Positions 13,178-19,578 of a stretch of DNA of 22,824 nucleotides are shown in pieces (position 1 is the first letter of the stretch; the number at the start of each line of letters is the position of its first letter). The DNA is taken from positions 1-22,824 of IMG/VR virus record IMGVR_UViG_3300036652_000658. One strand, 5' to 3'. The notes beneath the pieces were generated by a model. The model did no database searches. It had not been told where the DNA came from and was given only the letters and a program-made list of their open reading frames with translations. This DNA comes from a virus. The position numbers and the translations under genes were made by a program.

Positions 13178-13705
13178 TCATTGCCATGACATTTTCCCCA
13201 TCATCCCCAGCGCCTGTTTCGCAGACGTGAGGGCGTAGGGCCGGATCTTGTCGCCTGCTTCACTGCGGGCCATGATTGCGCGCGCCCAGTCCTTGCCATC
13301 GTTCTTCTTGCTGTAGTCCACCTTCATGGGGGCTACAGGGGCTGGCGGGGGCAGTGCTGGCAGGCCGGCAATCTCTGCGTAGGTCTTGCGGGGCATCGCG
13401 GCCTCGCACAGCTTTTCAAACTGGGGCAGGTTCGGCGGAAATTCCGCGTGGTCAGCCTGCACCCGGCCTGCGGCTGTCTCGATCACGTCGCCGGGGTACT
13501 TTGACAGCTTCTGCTCCCAGACCTTCATGGCGACCCGAATCCCCTTGTCGCGGCCTTCCTCGTCTTTCTCGCCAGTGGCGAACTTGGAGATGAATTGGTT
13601 GCCGTAGGCGCCATGCAAAACAGCGAACAGCTTGCGGATCGTGATGGATTCGCCCCGCTCGGCTTGTTGGATGCCCTCGGCGGCGAGTTCTGAAACGTGG
13701 TTCAT
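13178..13705 (-). CDS. Replication protein P-like (helicase loader)
   Basis: A protein of 175 residues. The section IRKLFAVLHGAYGNQFISKF, then RVAMKVWEQKLSKYPGDVIE and FPPNLPQFEKLCEAAMP is the pattern of lambda P-type proteins, which bring the host DnaB helicase to the initiator at the origin. It is shorter than lambda P (about 230 residues). ATG 13705 is chosen because it overlaps the initiator stop as ATGA. An in-frame start 57 nt upstream would overlap more of the initiator gene. The C-terminus is Pro/Ala-rich and then basic. Its place right after the O-like gene strongly supports the call. Confidence 0.8.
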   Translation of the reverse strand: MNHVSELAAEGIQQAERGESITIRKLFAVLHGAYGNQFISKFATGEKDEEGRDKGIRVAMKVWEQKLSKYPGDVIETAAGRVQADHAEFPPNLPQFEKLCEAAMPRKTYAEIAGLPALPPPAPVAPMKVDYSKKNDGKDWARAIMARSEAGDKIRPYALTSAKQALGMMGKMSWQ

Positions 13706-14481
13706 ATGAAATTCCCGAAGATTGCTTTGTGAGCTGCCGCGTACTTGTGTTCTCCACCGCACCCGGCGCGGTTGCCGTCAGGTTTGAACAGGCCCTGCCA
13801 GCCTCCTATCGCCGCGTTCTCCAGCGCAAGGTTGTGATCTATGCCCTCCTGTCGCCAGGAATCGAGCTTGTCCACCGCCATCTGCTTTTGGGCATTGGTG
13901 GCGTTCTTCCGCTTTCCGCAGGAGTGCCATGCGTCCCAGTGCTCACGATTGATCCAATCCGGGACAGGGAAGGGGGCCTCGCGCTTGCGCGGGGATCTCT
14001 TCTTCTCTTCTTTAGATACTGCTTCTGCTTCTGTATCTGCTTCTGCATTGTCTCTACTCTGGTCTACAGAGTTCGACGGCGATCTACTTTGATCTACATT
14101 TTCTACAGATGCACGCTCTTTGGCCCGGCGCTCATTGATGTAGCGGCGCTTGCTTTCCTTCACGGTTTCCTCGTCGCGCAATGCTCGATACTTCTCGTGG
14201 TTCAAAAGGCGCCATCCGCCGTCAATCGGCTCAATGCGGCGCCCCTCGTTATCAGGCGTGCGGCTATAGGCATCTGGCGACATGAAAGCCTCCAGCGCCA
14301 CAACAGCGTCTTCTACAGGGACGCGCGCCCTGTTCGCCAATCCCGGAACAGATCCCCACACGCGGCCATGCTGGTCGGCCATGGCCAACATGCATATCCA
14401 AACGAGGCGGGTTCTGTCGGGCTCGCACCAGATGGTGGATTCGGTGATGCTGGAAAACAGCTTCGTGAATGTGCGGCTCAT
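13702..14481 (-). CDS. Replication initiator, lambda O-like
   Basis: A protein of 259 residues. The N-terminal winged-helix region begins MSRTFTKLFSSITESTIWCE and contains MLAMADQHGRVWGSVPGLAN and DGGWRLLNHEKYRALRDEE (to about 103). Many phage initiators share this block. A low-complexity acidic/basic linker (about 105-165) holds the twice-used VDQSR (129-133 and 139-143), whose DNA forms candidate iterons. The C-terminal domain has WINREHWDAWHSCGKRKNA and AAIGGWQGLFKP, with DUF-type features of O-like proteins. The protein should bind the origin and recruit the P-like loader. The ribosome-binding site is weak and iteron-like repeats lie directly upstream, which fits autoregulation. Confidence 0.8.
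   Translation of the reverse strand: MSRTFTKLFSSITESTIWCEPDRTRLVWICMLAMADQHGRVWGSVPGLANRARVPVEDAVVALEAFMSPDAYSRTPDNEGRRIEPIDGGWRLLNHEKYRALRDEETVKESKRRYINERRAKERASVENVDQSRSPSNSVDQSRDNAEADTEAEAVSKEEKKRSPRKREAPFPVPDWINREHWDAWHSCGKRKNATNAQKQMAVDKLDSWRQEGIDHNLALENAAIGGWQGLFKPDGNRAGCGGEHKYAAAHKAIFGNFI
14053..14107 (-). repeat. Iteron-like repeats inside the initiator gene (candidate origin)
   Basis: On the minus strand the 16-mers TGTAGATCAAAGTAGA (14098-14083) and TGTAGACCAGAGTAGA (14068-14053) are 14/16 identical and spaced exactly 30 bp apart. A further half-site TGTAGA lies at 14107-14102. They fall in the linker between the two domains of the O-like protein, as the lambda ori iterons do within O. 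The function is inferred. Confidence 0.6.
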
Positions 14482-14489
14482 GTGAAAAT

Positions 14490-14524
14490 TCTACAGTAGA
14501 TATTGATGTCTACATTGATCTACA
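14490..14524 (-). promoter_or_regulatory. Iteron-like cluster upstream of the initiator gene
   Basis: The minus strand carries TGTAGATCAATGTAGA (14524-14509), 15/16 identical to the nearest in-gene copy. The perfect inverted repeat TCTAC-A-GTAGA follows at 14490-14500, ending 9 bp before the initiator ATG. It could be an operator for autoregulation or part of the origin. The other bases of the 83-bp gap show no clear promoter. Confidence 0.6.
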
Positions 14525-14564
14525 TGGGTGATTTTTACTCACGTATCTTGCTGCTGTGCAAGGG

Positions 14565-14879
14565 CTATTTGATCTGGAGCAGGCGTTCTTTGATGTCGAT
14601 GCAGGTGCAGATTGCGTACTGGTGCTGCACGTAGCGCTCGTCCTTCTCGTGGACATTGCGCAAAGACTTCTCCTGATCCATGATTTCTTGCACAGCCTGG
14701 CGCACCTGGGCGGCATAGCGCTCTACCGCTGCCTCTGCGCACTGGAGGCCGTAGGCGGTCGCGTAGGCTTGCATCTTGGCCTGGGTGTAGGTGAAGCTCA
14801 GCGCGCCGTTGTTTTCGCTGAAATCGCCGTCTGCGCGGGGTAGCTCTGGCAGCGGCGGCAGGTCGTTGGGTTGTGTCAT
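14565..14879 (-). CDS. Hypothetical early protein
   Basis: A protein of 104 residues, beginning MTQPNDLPPLPELPRADGDF (Pro-rich), followed by a helical region ALSFTYTQAKMQAYATAYGL and a charged helix (IMDQEKSLRNVHEKDERYV). The C-terminus is ICTCIDIKERLLQIK. The pattern with a YTxxQMxAYA-type helix is common in small phage proteins of unknown role. The ATG overlaps the upstream stop (ATGA). The gene ends just before the iteron-like cluster. Confidence 0.65.
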   Translation of the reverse strand: MTQPNDLPPLPELPRADGDFSENNGALSFTYTQAKMQAYATAYGLQCAEAAVERYAAQVRQAVQEIMDQEKSLRNVHEKDERYVQHQYAICTCIDIKERLLQIK

Positions 14880-15397
14880 GGCTGGTCCTTTGGGGAATCT
14901 GGTTGGAATTGCCAGTGGGTGATTTCCTCATCCTCCACCGTTTCGAGCGGGCGCGTCCCGGTGTAGGTCGAATAAACGTTCTTTGTCGGCCATCTGCTCC
15001 CGTACTTCCTGCCGTAGGCAATGATGGTGTGGCAGGGGGGCGGCATTCTGTCGGCTACCTTTATCCAGCGATCACGCTCGCGCTCCTGCTTCACTGCCTC
15101 TGCTGCATAGGCATCGCGCTGGGATTGGGTGTAGATGGGGCAATCGTCGGGGTCGCAGCGGTTTGCCGAAATCAAAGTGCTAATGCTGTGGCCAGCCTCA
15201 ATGAGTCTTTTGGCGGGCTTGGACATGTAACCCAGTGCCTCATGCTTCTTATCCTCGCCGCTCGCCTCTACGTCCATGATGTGGCTATCGAGTGAGCTCA
15301 CGCCAGCACTGAAGTTTGCGTTGGACACTGCCTCACGCTTGGCCATTTTCTCGGCCCACTCGCGGCGCTCGATCTCGTTTGCTTCTTGGTCGGTCAT
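14876..15397 (-). CDS. DUF551-domain phage protein
   Basis: A protein of 173 residues. The C-terminal ~65 residues show the DUF551 pattern: RWIKVADRMPPPCHTIIAYG (about 110-129) and, near the end, EEITHWQFQPDSPKDQP. The N-terminal half is charged and helical, with EIERREWAEKMAKREAVS at its start, and carries the short motif CDPDDCPIY. DUF551 is frequent in phage early operons of proteobacteria and has no known function. Both ends overlap the neighbouring genes by 4 nt. Confidence 0.75.
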   Translation of the reverse strand: MTDQEANEIERREWAEKMAKREAVSNANFSAGVSSLDSHIMDVEASGEDKKHEALGYMSKPAKRLIEAGHSISTLISANRCDPDDCPIYTQSQRDAYAAEAVKQERERDRWIKVADRMPPPCHTIIAYGRKYGSRWPTKNVYSTYTGTRPLETVEDEEITHWQFQPDSPKDQP

Positions 15398-15645
15398 GAT
15401 TTCTCCTGAGTAAGCCGGACTTTCTTTTCATAAAGCCTGCCGTGCAAATCGGCGTAAGTGGTCGCAGGCACGCTTTGCAAGCTCCGGTAAGCGGCACACT
15501 GCCCCTCAAGATAGGCAATCTCTCGTTCAAGTAACTTGATGCGCTCCGCCTTGTTGGCAGCACTGGCGATCTTTTCGCGAGCCTCCTTGGCAAGCTTCTT
15601 AATTGCGGCTGCCTGCTGGCGCTTCAGAAAATAGTCTCTGAACAT
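15394..15645 (-). CDS. Coiled-coil protein, unknown function
   Basis: A protein of 83 residues that is basic and helical at the N-terminus (MFRDYFLKRQQAAAIKKLAK). A heptad stretch (KAERIKLLEREIAYLEGQ) follows, then a short C-terminal segment. AGGA lies 8 nt before ATG 15645, 1 nt after the upstream stop. It could associate with a partner through the coil. No family is recognised. Confidence 0.6.
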   Translation of the reverse strand: MFRDYFLKRQQAAAIKKLAKEAREKIASAANKAERIKLLEREIAYLEGQCAAYRSLQSVPATTYADLHGRLYEKKVRLTQEKS

Positions 15646-15646
15646 C

Positions 15647-15847
15647 TCATTTTCCTTTCAAGGGTAGGTAGCCAGAAGCTCGGGCACGGCAGCGGGCTTC
15701 TGTGATGTCAACCAGCTCATCCCACAGCTTCTCCATGGTCGGCATGTTGTTGTGGGTCATGGCCTGCTTCAGCTTGATCTTGACCTTCTGCTGGTCGTCG
15801 TGGCGCTGGGCGTCTACTGCTTGGGGGTTGGCGGGGTTCTTGGTCAT
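15647..15847 (-). CDS. Hypothetical small protein
   Basis: A protein of 66 residues, polar and rich in Asn, Gln, Asp and Lys in the first half (MTKNPANPQAVDAQRHDDQQ). A helical second half (MEKLWDELVDITEARCRARA) and a basic tail follow. The ATG overlaps the upstream stop (ATGA). No family is recognised, and the coding call depends on the operon arrangement. Confidence 0.55.
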   Translation of the reverse strand: MTKNPANPQAVDAQRHDDQQKVKIKLKQAMTHNNMPTMEKLWDELVDITEARCRARASGYLPLKGK

Positions 15848-16140
15848 GATGGGTCACGCTTCGCAGAATCCAGCAACTTGGCATTAACGAGCCTCTCTTC
15901 CGCCCGACGCAGGGTTTTCGCGCAATCATCAACGTAGTCCTCTGCATGCCTGACAAGGAGGGCTTTGGCGGCCTCAAAGGTCGCTCTGTAAGATGTCCAT
16001 TCAGAATCCTTGTTAGCCCACCGCGAGCAACCTGGGCTAGTGTTGACCAGTATTTTTTGAGCCGTTTCGCGCTCGACTTGAACGGCTTTTATGCAGTTCA
16101 TGAAGCCTTTATTAGCTTCGTACCATGTTTCTGTTTTCAT
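15844..16140 (-). CDS. Hypothetical helical protein
   Basis: A protein of 98 residues, largely helical and Ala/Glu/Arg-rich (MNCIKAVQVERETAQKILVN, ATFEAAKALLVRHAEDYVDD, LRRAEERLVNAKLLDSAK). Three Trp residues lie in the first half. It contains four Cys without a metal-binding pattern. The ATG overlaps the upstream stop by 4 nt and the stop overlaps the next ATG. Function is unknown. Confidence 0.6.
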   Translation of the reverse strand: MKTETWYEANKGFMNCIKAVQVERETAQKILVNTSPGCSRWANKDSEWTSYRATFEAAKALLVRHAEDYVDDCAKTLRRAEERLVNAKLLDSAKRDPS

Positions 16141-16436
16141 ACTGGCACCTTGTCTTGTTGGGGGAGTGGGGCGAGGAGTTCATCTACGGCGTCATCTCCG
16201 GGGTCTTCCAGACGCTTCAAGCTTGATGTCCGGAATGATGTTTCTCCAGCGTCCTCTATCAAGCTGCCTACGACATTGCGCCCAACAAACGTGCCCAGCG
16301 GCTTTACCCACCACTCGCCTTCATGTGGCGGCGCAGTTCGCTCGGTTACAACGCCGAATCTGCCCAAGTTTTGAGGGTGTTCATCTTTTGCGACGCGCAC
16401 AACCATGACGCGGGCGCCGGGTTCAATCTTGCTCAT
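16137..16436 (-). CDS. Hypothetical protein with SH3/KOW-like N-terminal region
   Basis: A protein of 99 residues. MSKIEPGARVMVVRVAKDEH followed by NLGRFGVVTERTAPP resembles the small beta-barrel with a Gly-Val turn seen in KOW/SH3-like domains. A middle strand GEWWVKPLGTFVG and a charged helical tail with LKRLEDPGDDAVDEL follow. Such small barrels bind RNA, protein or peptides. The assignment is by pattern only. The overlaps on both sides are 4 nt. Confidence 0.6.
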   Translation of the reverse strand: MSKIEPGARVMVVRVAKDEHPQNLGRFGVVTERTAPPHEGEWWVKPLGTFVGRNVVGSLIEDAGETSFRTSSLKRLEDPGDDAVDELLAPLPQQDKVPV

Positions 16437-16654
16437 ATAGCCGCCTTCTTCAGTTTGGAGCGTTTATCGGTACTCTTGCGGCCTGCTGCCTGGCCTTCCA
16501 AGTCAATAGCGTTCTTAGAGCGGCCTTGCAATGGGGCTTGGAGAAGGCCACGGCAGTTGAGAACGAGCCCCATGGGTGCGCGTGAGGCGTTGGTCTTGCG
16601 AGGGGCTTTGCTGGGCATGTCGATGCCGCGCGGACGAGGTACGGGGAAGGTCAT
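16433..16654 (-). CDS. Hypothetical basic small protein
   Basis: A protein of 73 residues, strongly basic (many Lys and Arg, for example MPSKAPRKTNASRAPMG and KSTDKRSKLKKAAI), with no hydrophobic segment. It could bind nucleic acid, but no motif shows this. ATG 16654 overlaps the upstream stop (ATGA). A second in-frame ATG at 16618 is an alternative. No family is recognised. Confidence 0.5.
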   Translation of the reverse strand: MTFPVPRPRGIDMPSKAPRKTNASRAPMGLVLNCRGLLQAPLQGRSKNAIDLEGQAAGRKSTDKRSKLKKAAI

Positions 16655-17004
16655 GGCTGCAGCATTTCAAGGATGGCATCGCGTGCCTCAATTGCGTCTT
16701 TTTGCGTGTGGAACAGCAACCCCTGCTGCAGCCATTCGTCATAAGGACCGGCGCCCCATTCAAATGAATCAACACCTTTGACGCACGTCACACAAGCCAG
16801 CCAAACCGTTGTGCCGCTTGGAGGCGCCGACCGCATGGGAGCATTAACTTTCCGGCTGCCAATAGTGATCGTCGGGTGGTTCACGATGCGCTCCAGGGCT
16901 CTTGCGTAGGTCACATAGCCCCACTCTTTGAGGAAACCGCTAGTTCCGCCTGGCATTTCGGCGAATGCATCGGCGAGCTGTTGCTCGGTGAAGTTGATTT
17001 TCAT
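16651..17004 (-). CDS. Hypothetical phage protein
   Basis: A protein of 117 residues. A helical N-terminus (MKINFTEQQLADAFAEMPGG) is followed by a Thr/Val region (TTVWLACVTCVKGVDSFEW). The C-terminus LLFHTQKDAIEARDAILEML resembles the G-x-F-x-T-x-x-x-A helix common at the end of small phage proteins of unknown function. The ATG overlaps the upstream stop by one base (TGATG). It is the second gene of the leftward operon. Confidence 0.65.
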   Translation of the reverse strand: MKINFTEQQLADAFAEMPGGTSGFLKEWGYVTYARALERIVNHPTITIGSRKVNAPMRSAPPSGTTVWLACVTCVKGVDSFEWGAGPYDEWLQQGLLFHTQKDAIEARDAILEMLQP

Positions 17005-17150
17005 CAGATTTGACCTCTAAGTTTGGACGTAAGCCAGCGCTCAAACTCCAGCAGAGTGAGCGTGAATGACGCCTGCGTTTTGGTGTGGGTGACGTGGATG
17101 CCTTCCGGCTTGAACGTCACGGTGAAGGAGGGGAGTGTGAGGTTTGGCAT
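17004..17150 (-). CDS. First leftward gene: small hypothetical protein
   Basis: A protein of 48 residues: MPNLTLPSFTVTFKPEGIHV, followed by THTKTQASFTLTLLEFERWL and the tail TSKLRGQI. Beta-strand-like Thr/Phe/Val alternation dominates. No strong ribosome-binding site precedes ATG 17150 (only CTAGG). It is kept because its stop overlaps the next start (TGATG) and no other frame is plausible here. It would be the 5'-most gene of the leftward transcript. I could not find a convincing promoter for it. Confidence 0.5.
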   Translation of the reverse strand: MPNLTLPSFTVTFKPEGIHVTHTKTQASFTLTLLEFERWLTSKLRGQI

Positions 17151-17287
17151 GCCTAGATTGGATGCCCAGCCTTTGCAGAAGTCACGTCATTTCGGCCAAT
17201 GGAAAACGAAAACGCGATTAATTTTCTTCATGAACAACTCTGCTGATTTCCCCTACAGTTCATCACATCGGTTCAGCAATGCACCGG

Positions 17288-17315
17288 TTGAAAGAAGCGA
17301 ACGGCCCGCTATAAG
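17288..17315 (+). promoter_or_regulatory. Rightward sigma70-type promoter
   Basis: TTGAAA (17288-17293) and TATAAG (17310-17315) are separated by 16 bp, which is close to consensus. Transcription would begin near 17322 and read the rightward gene block. The 258-bp divergent region 17151-17408 holds no credible gene. Upstream of this promoter are the short motifs CGGTTCAGC and CCGGTTGAAA but no clear operator repeats, and no leftward promoter is apparent. Confidence 0.7.
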
Positions 17316-17366
17316 GTCGGGCTGAGGCGAAACCCGCAAGGGAGCAAGACAGCAAGATACGAAAGC

Positions 17367-17392
17367 GCATTCCAACGAGTGCTCTTTCTTAT
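17367..17392 (+). promoter_or_regulatory. Leader hairpin with U-rich tail (possible attenuator)
   Basis: GCATTC-CAAC-GAGTGC (17367-17382, one G-U pair) is followed by TCTTTCTTAT. It lies in the leader about 45 nt after the predicted start and before the AAGGAG of the first gene. TGCTCTTT (17380-17387) also matches the first 8 bases of the bacterial rrn boxA. Termination would be weak, so this could be an attenuator or an antitermination site. Confidence 0.4.
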
Positions 17393-17408
17393 CAACCAAG
17401 GAGTGATC

Positions 17409-17687
17409 ATGGCGAAAAAACCAAAGTACAAGAATCTGTCCGAATTAGCTGCGGCCTTTGCCAGCGGCGAGCTGAACAAAGCGCACTACAAGCTGGTACT
17501 GGACAACGACTGCTCTTGGCTGCAATTCTGCGGCCCCCTGCCAGAAGGCATTGATGAAGAGAGTGACGCCGGCTATTCGTTCAGAGACGAGCGCACCGAC
17601 GAATGCCGTAGTTGGTTTGAGGGCAGAGGGTACGCTGACTTGAGCGCCGCTTGCACCGCTGCCGGCATCCCTAACGAGTGGCGCTGA
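17409..17687 (+). CDS. First rightward gene, hypothetical
   Basis: A protein of 92 residues beginning MAKKPKYKNLSELAAAFASG. A helix-turn-like first third is followed by KLVLDNDCSWLQFCGPLPEG and an acidic, aromatic C-terminal half ending GYADLSAACTAAGIPNEWR. ATG 17409 is chosen because AAGGAG is 5 nt upstream. An in-frame ATG at 17379 would include leader sequence. Genes at this place in phages are often early host-takeover proteins, but nothing in the sequence proves that. No family is recognised. Confidence 0.65.
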   Translation: MAKKPKYKNLSELAAAFASGELNKAHYKLVLDNDCSWLQFCGPLPEGIDEESDAGYSFRDERTDECRSWFEGRGYADLSAACTAAGIPNEWR

Positions 17688-17733
17688 TAGGCTTTCCCCG
17701 CCCCCTTGGGGGTCAATCAACAGGAGAACGAGC

Positions 17734-17913
17734 ATGAGGCACGGCCAAAGAACAATTGAGGGCGCGGTCTACGAGCTAGGCGCGCGATTCTGCGGGATCA
17801 GGGCCGAGGCTTTGGCCAAAGAAGAGGCAGCGGTGAAGAGGGCGCGCGGACTGAAGGTCCGCGTCATCAAGATCAACAGCGTGGATTACATGGTCTACCA
17901 GCTGGGCGCCTGA
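17734..17913 (+). CDS. Small hypothetical protein
   Basis: A protein of 59 residues, starting MRHGQRTIEGAVYELGARFC. A Lys/Arg/Ala helix (EAAVKRARGLKVRVIKI) follows, then the tail NSVDYMVYQLGA. AGGAG lies 7-8 nt before ATG 17734. The short phrase VYELGA near the start is echoed as VYQLGA at the end. It is basic overall. The 36 bp before its ribosome-binding site contain only a C5/G5 dyad without a U-tract. Confidence 0.6.
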   Translation: MRHGQRTIEGAVYELGARFCGIRAEALAKEEAAVKRARGLKVRVIKINSVDYMVYQLGA

Positions 17914-17949
17914 CCACCCCATCCCGCCCATCAGGGCACCAATCCATAG

Positions 17950-17971
17950 CCAGCATCTCGCTGGTTTTTTT
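17950..17971 (+). terminator. Intrinsic terminator on the rightward strand
   Basis: CCAGC-ATCTC-GCTGG (17950-17964) is followed directly by seven T residues (17965-17971). It is a textbook rho-independent terminator after the second rightward gene. Genes downstream must be reached by read-through, antitermination or another promoter, and I see none that is clear. Confidence 0.85.
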
Positions 17972-17987
17972 ACGCCTGGAGAAAAGC

Positions 17988-18509
17988 ATGCAGGAGCGAA
18001 GCCCCATCGAAATACTTGGCGCCATCCTTGATGAAGTTGAAGGCTTGCGGCGCACCGATGCCCAAAGCCATCTTCCCGAATTCCTGTTGCGGGAGGCGCG
18101 CGCGGCTCTTGAAGTTGGAACCGAGAGCAGCAGGAATGAACTGCAGATCACCGACCTGGACGGTCTACAGGGCCGAACGATCAGCCATGTCTTCGACGGG
18201 GATCTCAAATCGGCGTCCATCGTTCTGCTTTGCACGGACGGCGCCTATCTCGCACTCGAAATTGACGGCGGCAATGGCGACGAGTTCATCAAAGTGGATT
18301 CGCTGAGCCGCTGGGGACGCGCAAGTCACGGGCTTGCTGACTATCTCTGGCCGCGCCAGCTTGTTGCCGCCGGGCTCATGTCCGATGCCGAGCGCATCAG
18401 GCTTGAACACGAAGAAAAGACCAAGGCACTTGAGCGCACCAAAAAGAGCAGCGAAGAAAAGATGGAGCGGCTGCGAAAAGAACTAGCCGATCTCGAAAAG
18501 AGCTTTTGA
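17988..18509 (+). CDS. Hypothetical protein with C-terminal coiled coil
   Basis: A protein of 173 residues. A helical N-terminus (MQERSPIEILGAILDEVEGL) precedes a mixed alpha/beta centre (SASIVLLCTDGAYLALEIDG, NGDEFIKVDSLSRWGRASHG). The C-terminal 45 residues form a charged coiled coil (EEKTKALERTKKSSEEKM, RLRKELADLEKSF). GGAG lies 8 nt before ATG 17988. There is no membrane segment or catalytic motif. It is the first gene after the terminator and begins the middle block of the rightward region. No family is recognised. Confidence 0.65.
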   Translation: MQERSPIEILGAILDEVEGLRRTDAQSHLPEFLLREARAALEVGTESSRNELQITDLDGLQGRTISHVFDGDLKSASIVLLCTDGAYLALEIDGGNGDEFIKVDSLSRWGRASHGLADYLWPRQLVAAGLMSDAERIRLEHEEKTKALERTKKSSEEKMERLRKELADLEKSF

Positions 18510-18552
18510 GCAACCCCCAGGCCCCATAGCGGGCCGTCTCTAGGAGGCCCCC

Positions 18553-18825
18553 ATGGACCCATACAAAGCACCGCGCCCGCCAAAGGGCGAACACGAAGTA
18601 ACGCTGTACCCGGACTGGGCGAATGATGAACCGGTGGTTTGCCACTTTGAGTACGTGCCCGGCGAGCCTATGACGCGCGATGCCCCTGGTTGCGCAGAGG
18701 AACTGAACCTCACTTGCGCATACATCCGGGGCTGGGACTGCTATCGGATCTTGGGCAGCAAGCAAATCGCGGATCTGGAAGAGCAGATTCTGGCAAGGCA
18801 CAACGAACTGGAGTACGAGCCATGA
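18553..18825 (+). CDS. Hypothetical small protein
   Basis: A protein of 90 residues, starting MDPYKAPRPPKGEHEVTLYP, with a Trp/Tyr-rich middle (CAYIRGWDCYRILGSKQI) and an acidic helical end (LEEQILARHNELEYEP). TAGGAGG sits about 6 nt before ATG 18553, one of the strongest ribosome-binding sites in the window. The 43-bp gap before it has a GGCCC/GGGCC dyad without a U-tract. The stop overlaps the next start (ATGA). Confidence 0.65.
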   Translation: MDPYKAPRPPKGEHEVTLYPDWANDEPVVCHFEYVPGEPMTRDAPGCAEELNLTCAYIRGWDCYRILGSKQIADLEEQILARHNELEYEP

Positions 18826-19154
18826 GCACCACGCACACCCCCGGCCCTTGGGAGGCAGACGGCATCAGCGTCCATGCCGAGAACGGCAGCGTGAGACATA
18901 TCGCGCGCTGCAACTATGCGGCTGTCGGGCAGAACTGGAGCGGGTCCGACTATTCGCACCCTTTCATGCAGGCAGCCAATGCCCGCCTGATCGCGGCCGC
19001 GCCTGATCAACACGAGTTGCTGCAGACCTTCACCGAGTGGGCGCGCCAGATCGCGGCGCGCACTGATCTGCCCCGCGGCATTCGGACTGCTGCAGCGAAC
19101 TTGGCCGACGACGGCAAGCGCCTGATTTCCAAGGCCACGGGGGAAGCATCGTGA
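18822..19154 (+). CDS. Conserved phage protein (HTPGPW...ANARLIAAAP type)
   Basis: A protein of 110 residues. The start MSTTHTPGPWEADGISVHAE and the block ANARLIAAAPDQHELLQTF are characteristic of a very widespread family of small phage proteins of unknown function. The C-terminus is helical with QIAARTDLPRGIRTAAANLA. ATG 18822 overlaps the upstream stop by 4 nt. A longer in-frame start at 18690 would lie inside the neighbouring gene and is rejected. The stop overlaps the following GTG start. Confidence 0.75.
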   Translation: MSTTHTPGPWEADGISVHAENGSVRHIARCNYAAVGQNWSGSDYSHPFMQAANARLIAAAPDQHELLQTFTEWARQIAARTDLPRGIRTAAANLADDGKRLISKATGEAS

Positions 19155-19390
19155 GTGACGTTCGCTGGATCAAGACCACAGCCGAGGTCTACGACGCCAT
19201 CTACGGCCAGCACCGCAAGGAGCTGTGCCTGCACGGGACCATCACCGACACGAGCGACTACAACGGCGCGCCCCGCATCATGACCGAGTGGGGCCTGCCT
19301 GGTGCGGACTATCCGCTCATCAAGTACGACATTCGCGGCGAGGACAAGACGTTCTGGCTTGCGGCTGTGAAACAGGGGCAGGACGAATGA
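19151..19390 (+). CDS. Hypothetical small protein
   Basis: A protein of 79 residues starting at GTG 19151 (VSDVRWIKTTAEVYDAIYGQ). The middle has ELCLHGTITDTSDYNGAPRI, and the end KYDIRGEDKTFWLAAVKQGQ. The GTG overlaps the upstream stop (GTGA), and its own stop overlaps the next ATG. A mixed alpha/beta pattern is likely. No family is recognised. Confidence 0.6.
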   Translation: MSDVRWIKTTAEVYDAIYGQHRKELCLHGTITDTSDYNGAPRIMTEWGLPGADYPLIKYDIRGEDKTFWLAAVKQGQDE

Positions 19391-19578
19391 ACACCCCACC
19401 CACTCGCCGCCAGATAGACGAGATGAACCGCGTGCAGGACGAGAAGCGCGCGGAGAACGACGCACTCGGCCCACGCCCGCAGAACTGCGGCCAAAGCTAC
19501 TGCAGTTGCATCGAATGCCCATACCCGCCAAGGCGCGCCGGCACCTGCATTACCCCATCCCAAGGAGCCCCTGAATGA
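19387..19578 (+). CDS. Small Cys-rich protein
   Basis: A protein of 63 residues, helical and charged in the N-terminal half (MNTPPTRRQIDEMNRVQDEK). A Cys-rich second half follows (CGQSYCSCIECPYPPRRAGT, then C). Five Cys in CxxxxCxCxxC and a late Cys suggest a metal-bound or disulfide knuckle. ATG 19387 overlaps the upstream stop and its stop overlaps the next ATG. Function is unknown. Confidence 0.6.
   Translation: MNTPPTRRQIDEMNRVQDEKRAENDALGPRPQNCGQSYCSCIECPYPPRRAGTCITPSQGAPE

Noticed and set aside
14026-14046. CTTCTG-type short repeat
   Set aside because: It encodes the acidic Ala/Glu/Thr linker of the initiator. It is low-complexity coding rather than a separate element.
17023-17325. 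100-codon plus-strand frame in the divergent region
   Set aside because: It overlaps the small minus-strand gene and the rightward promoter, lacks a ribosome-binding site and has a non-protein-like composition.
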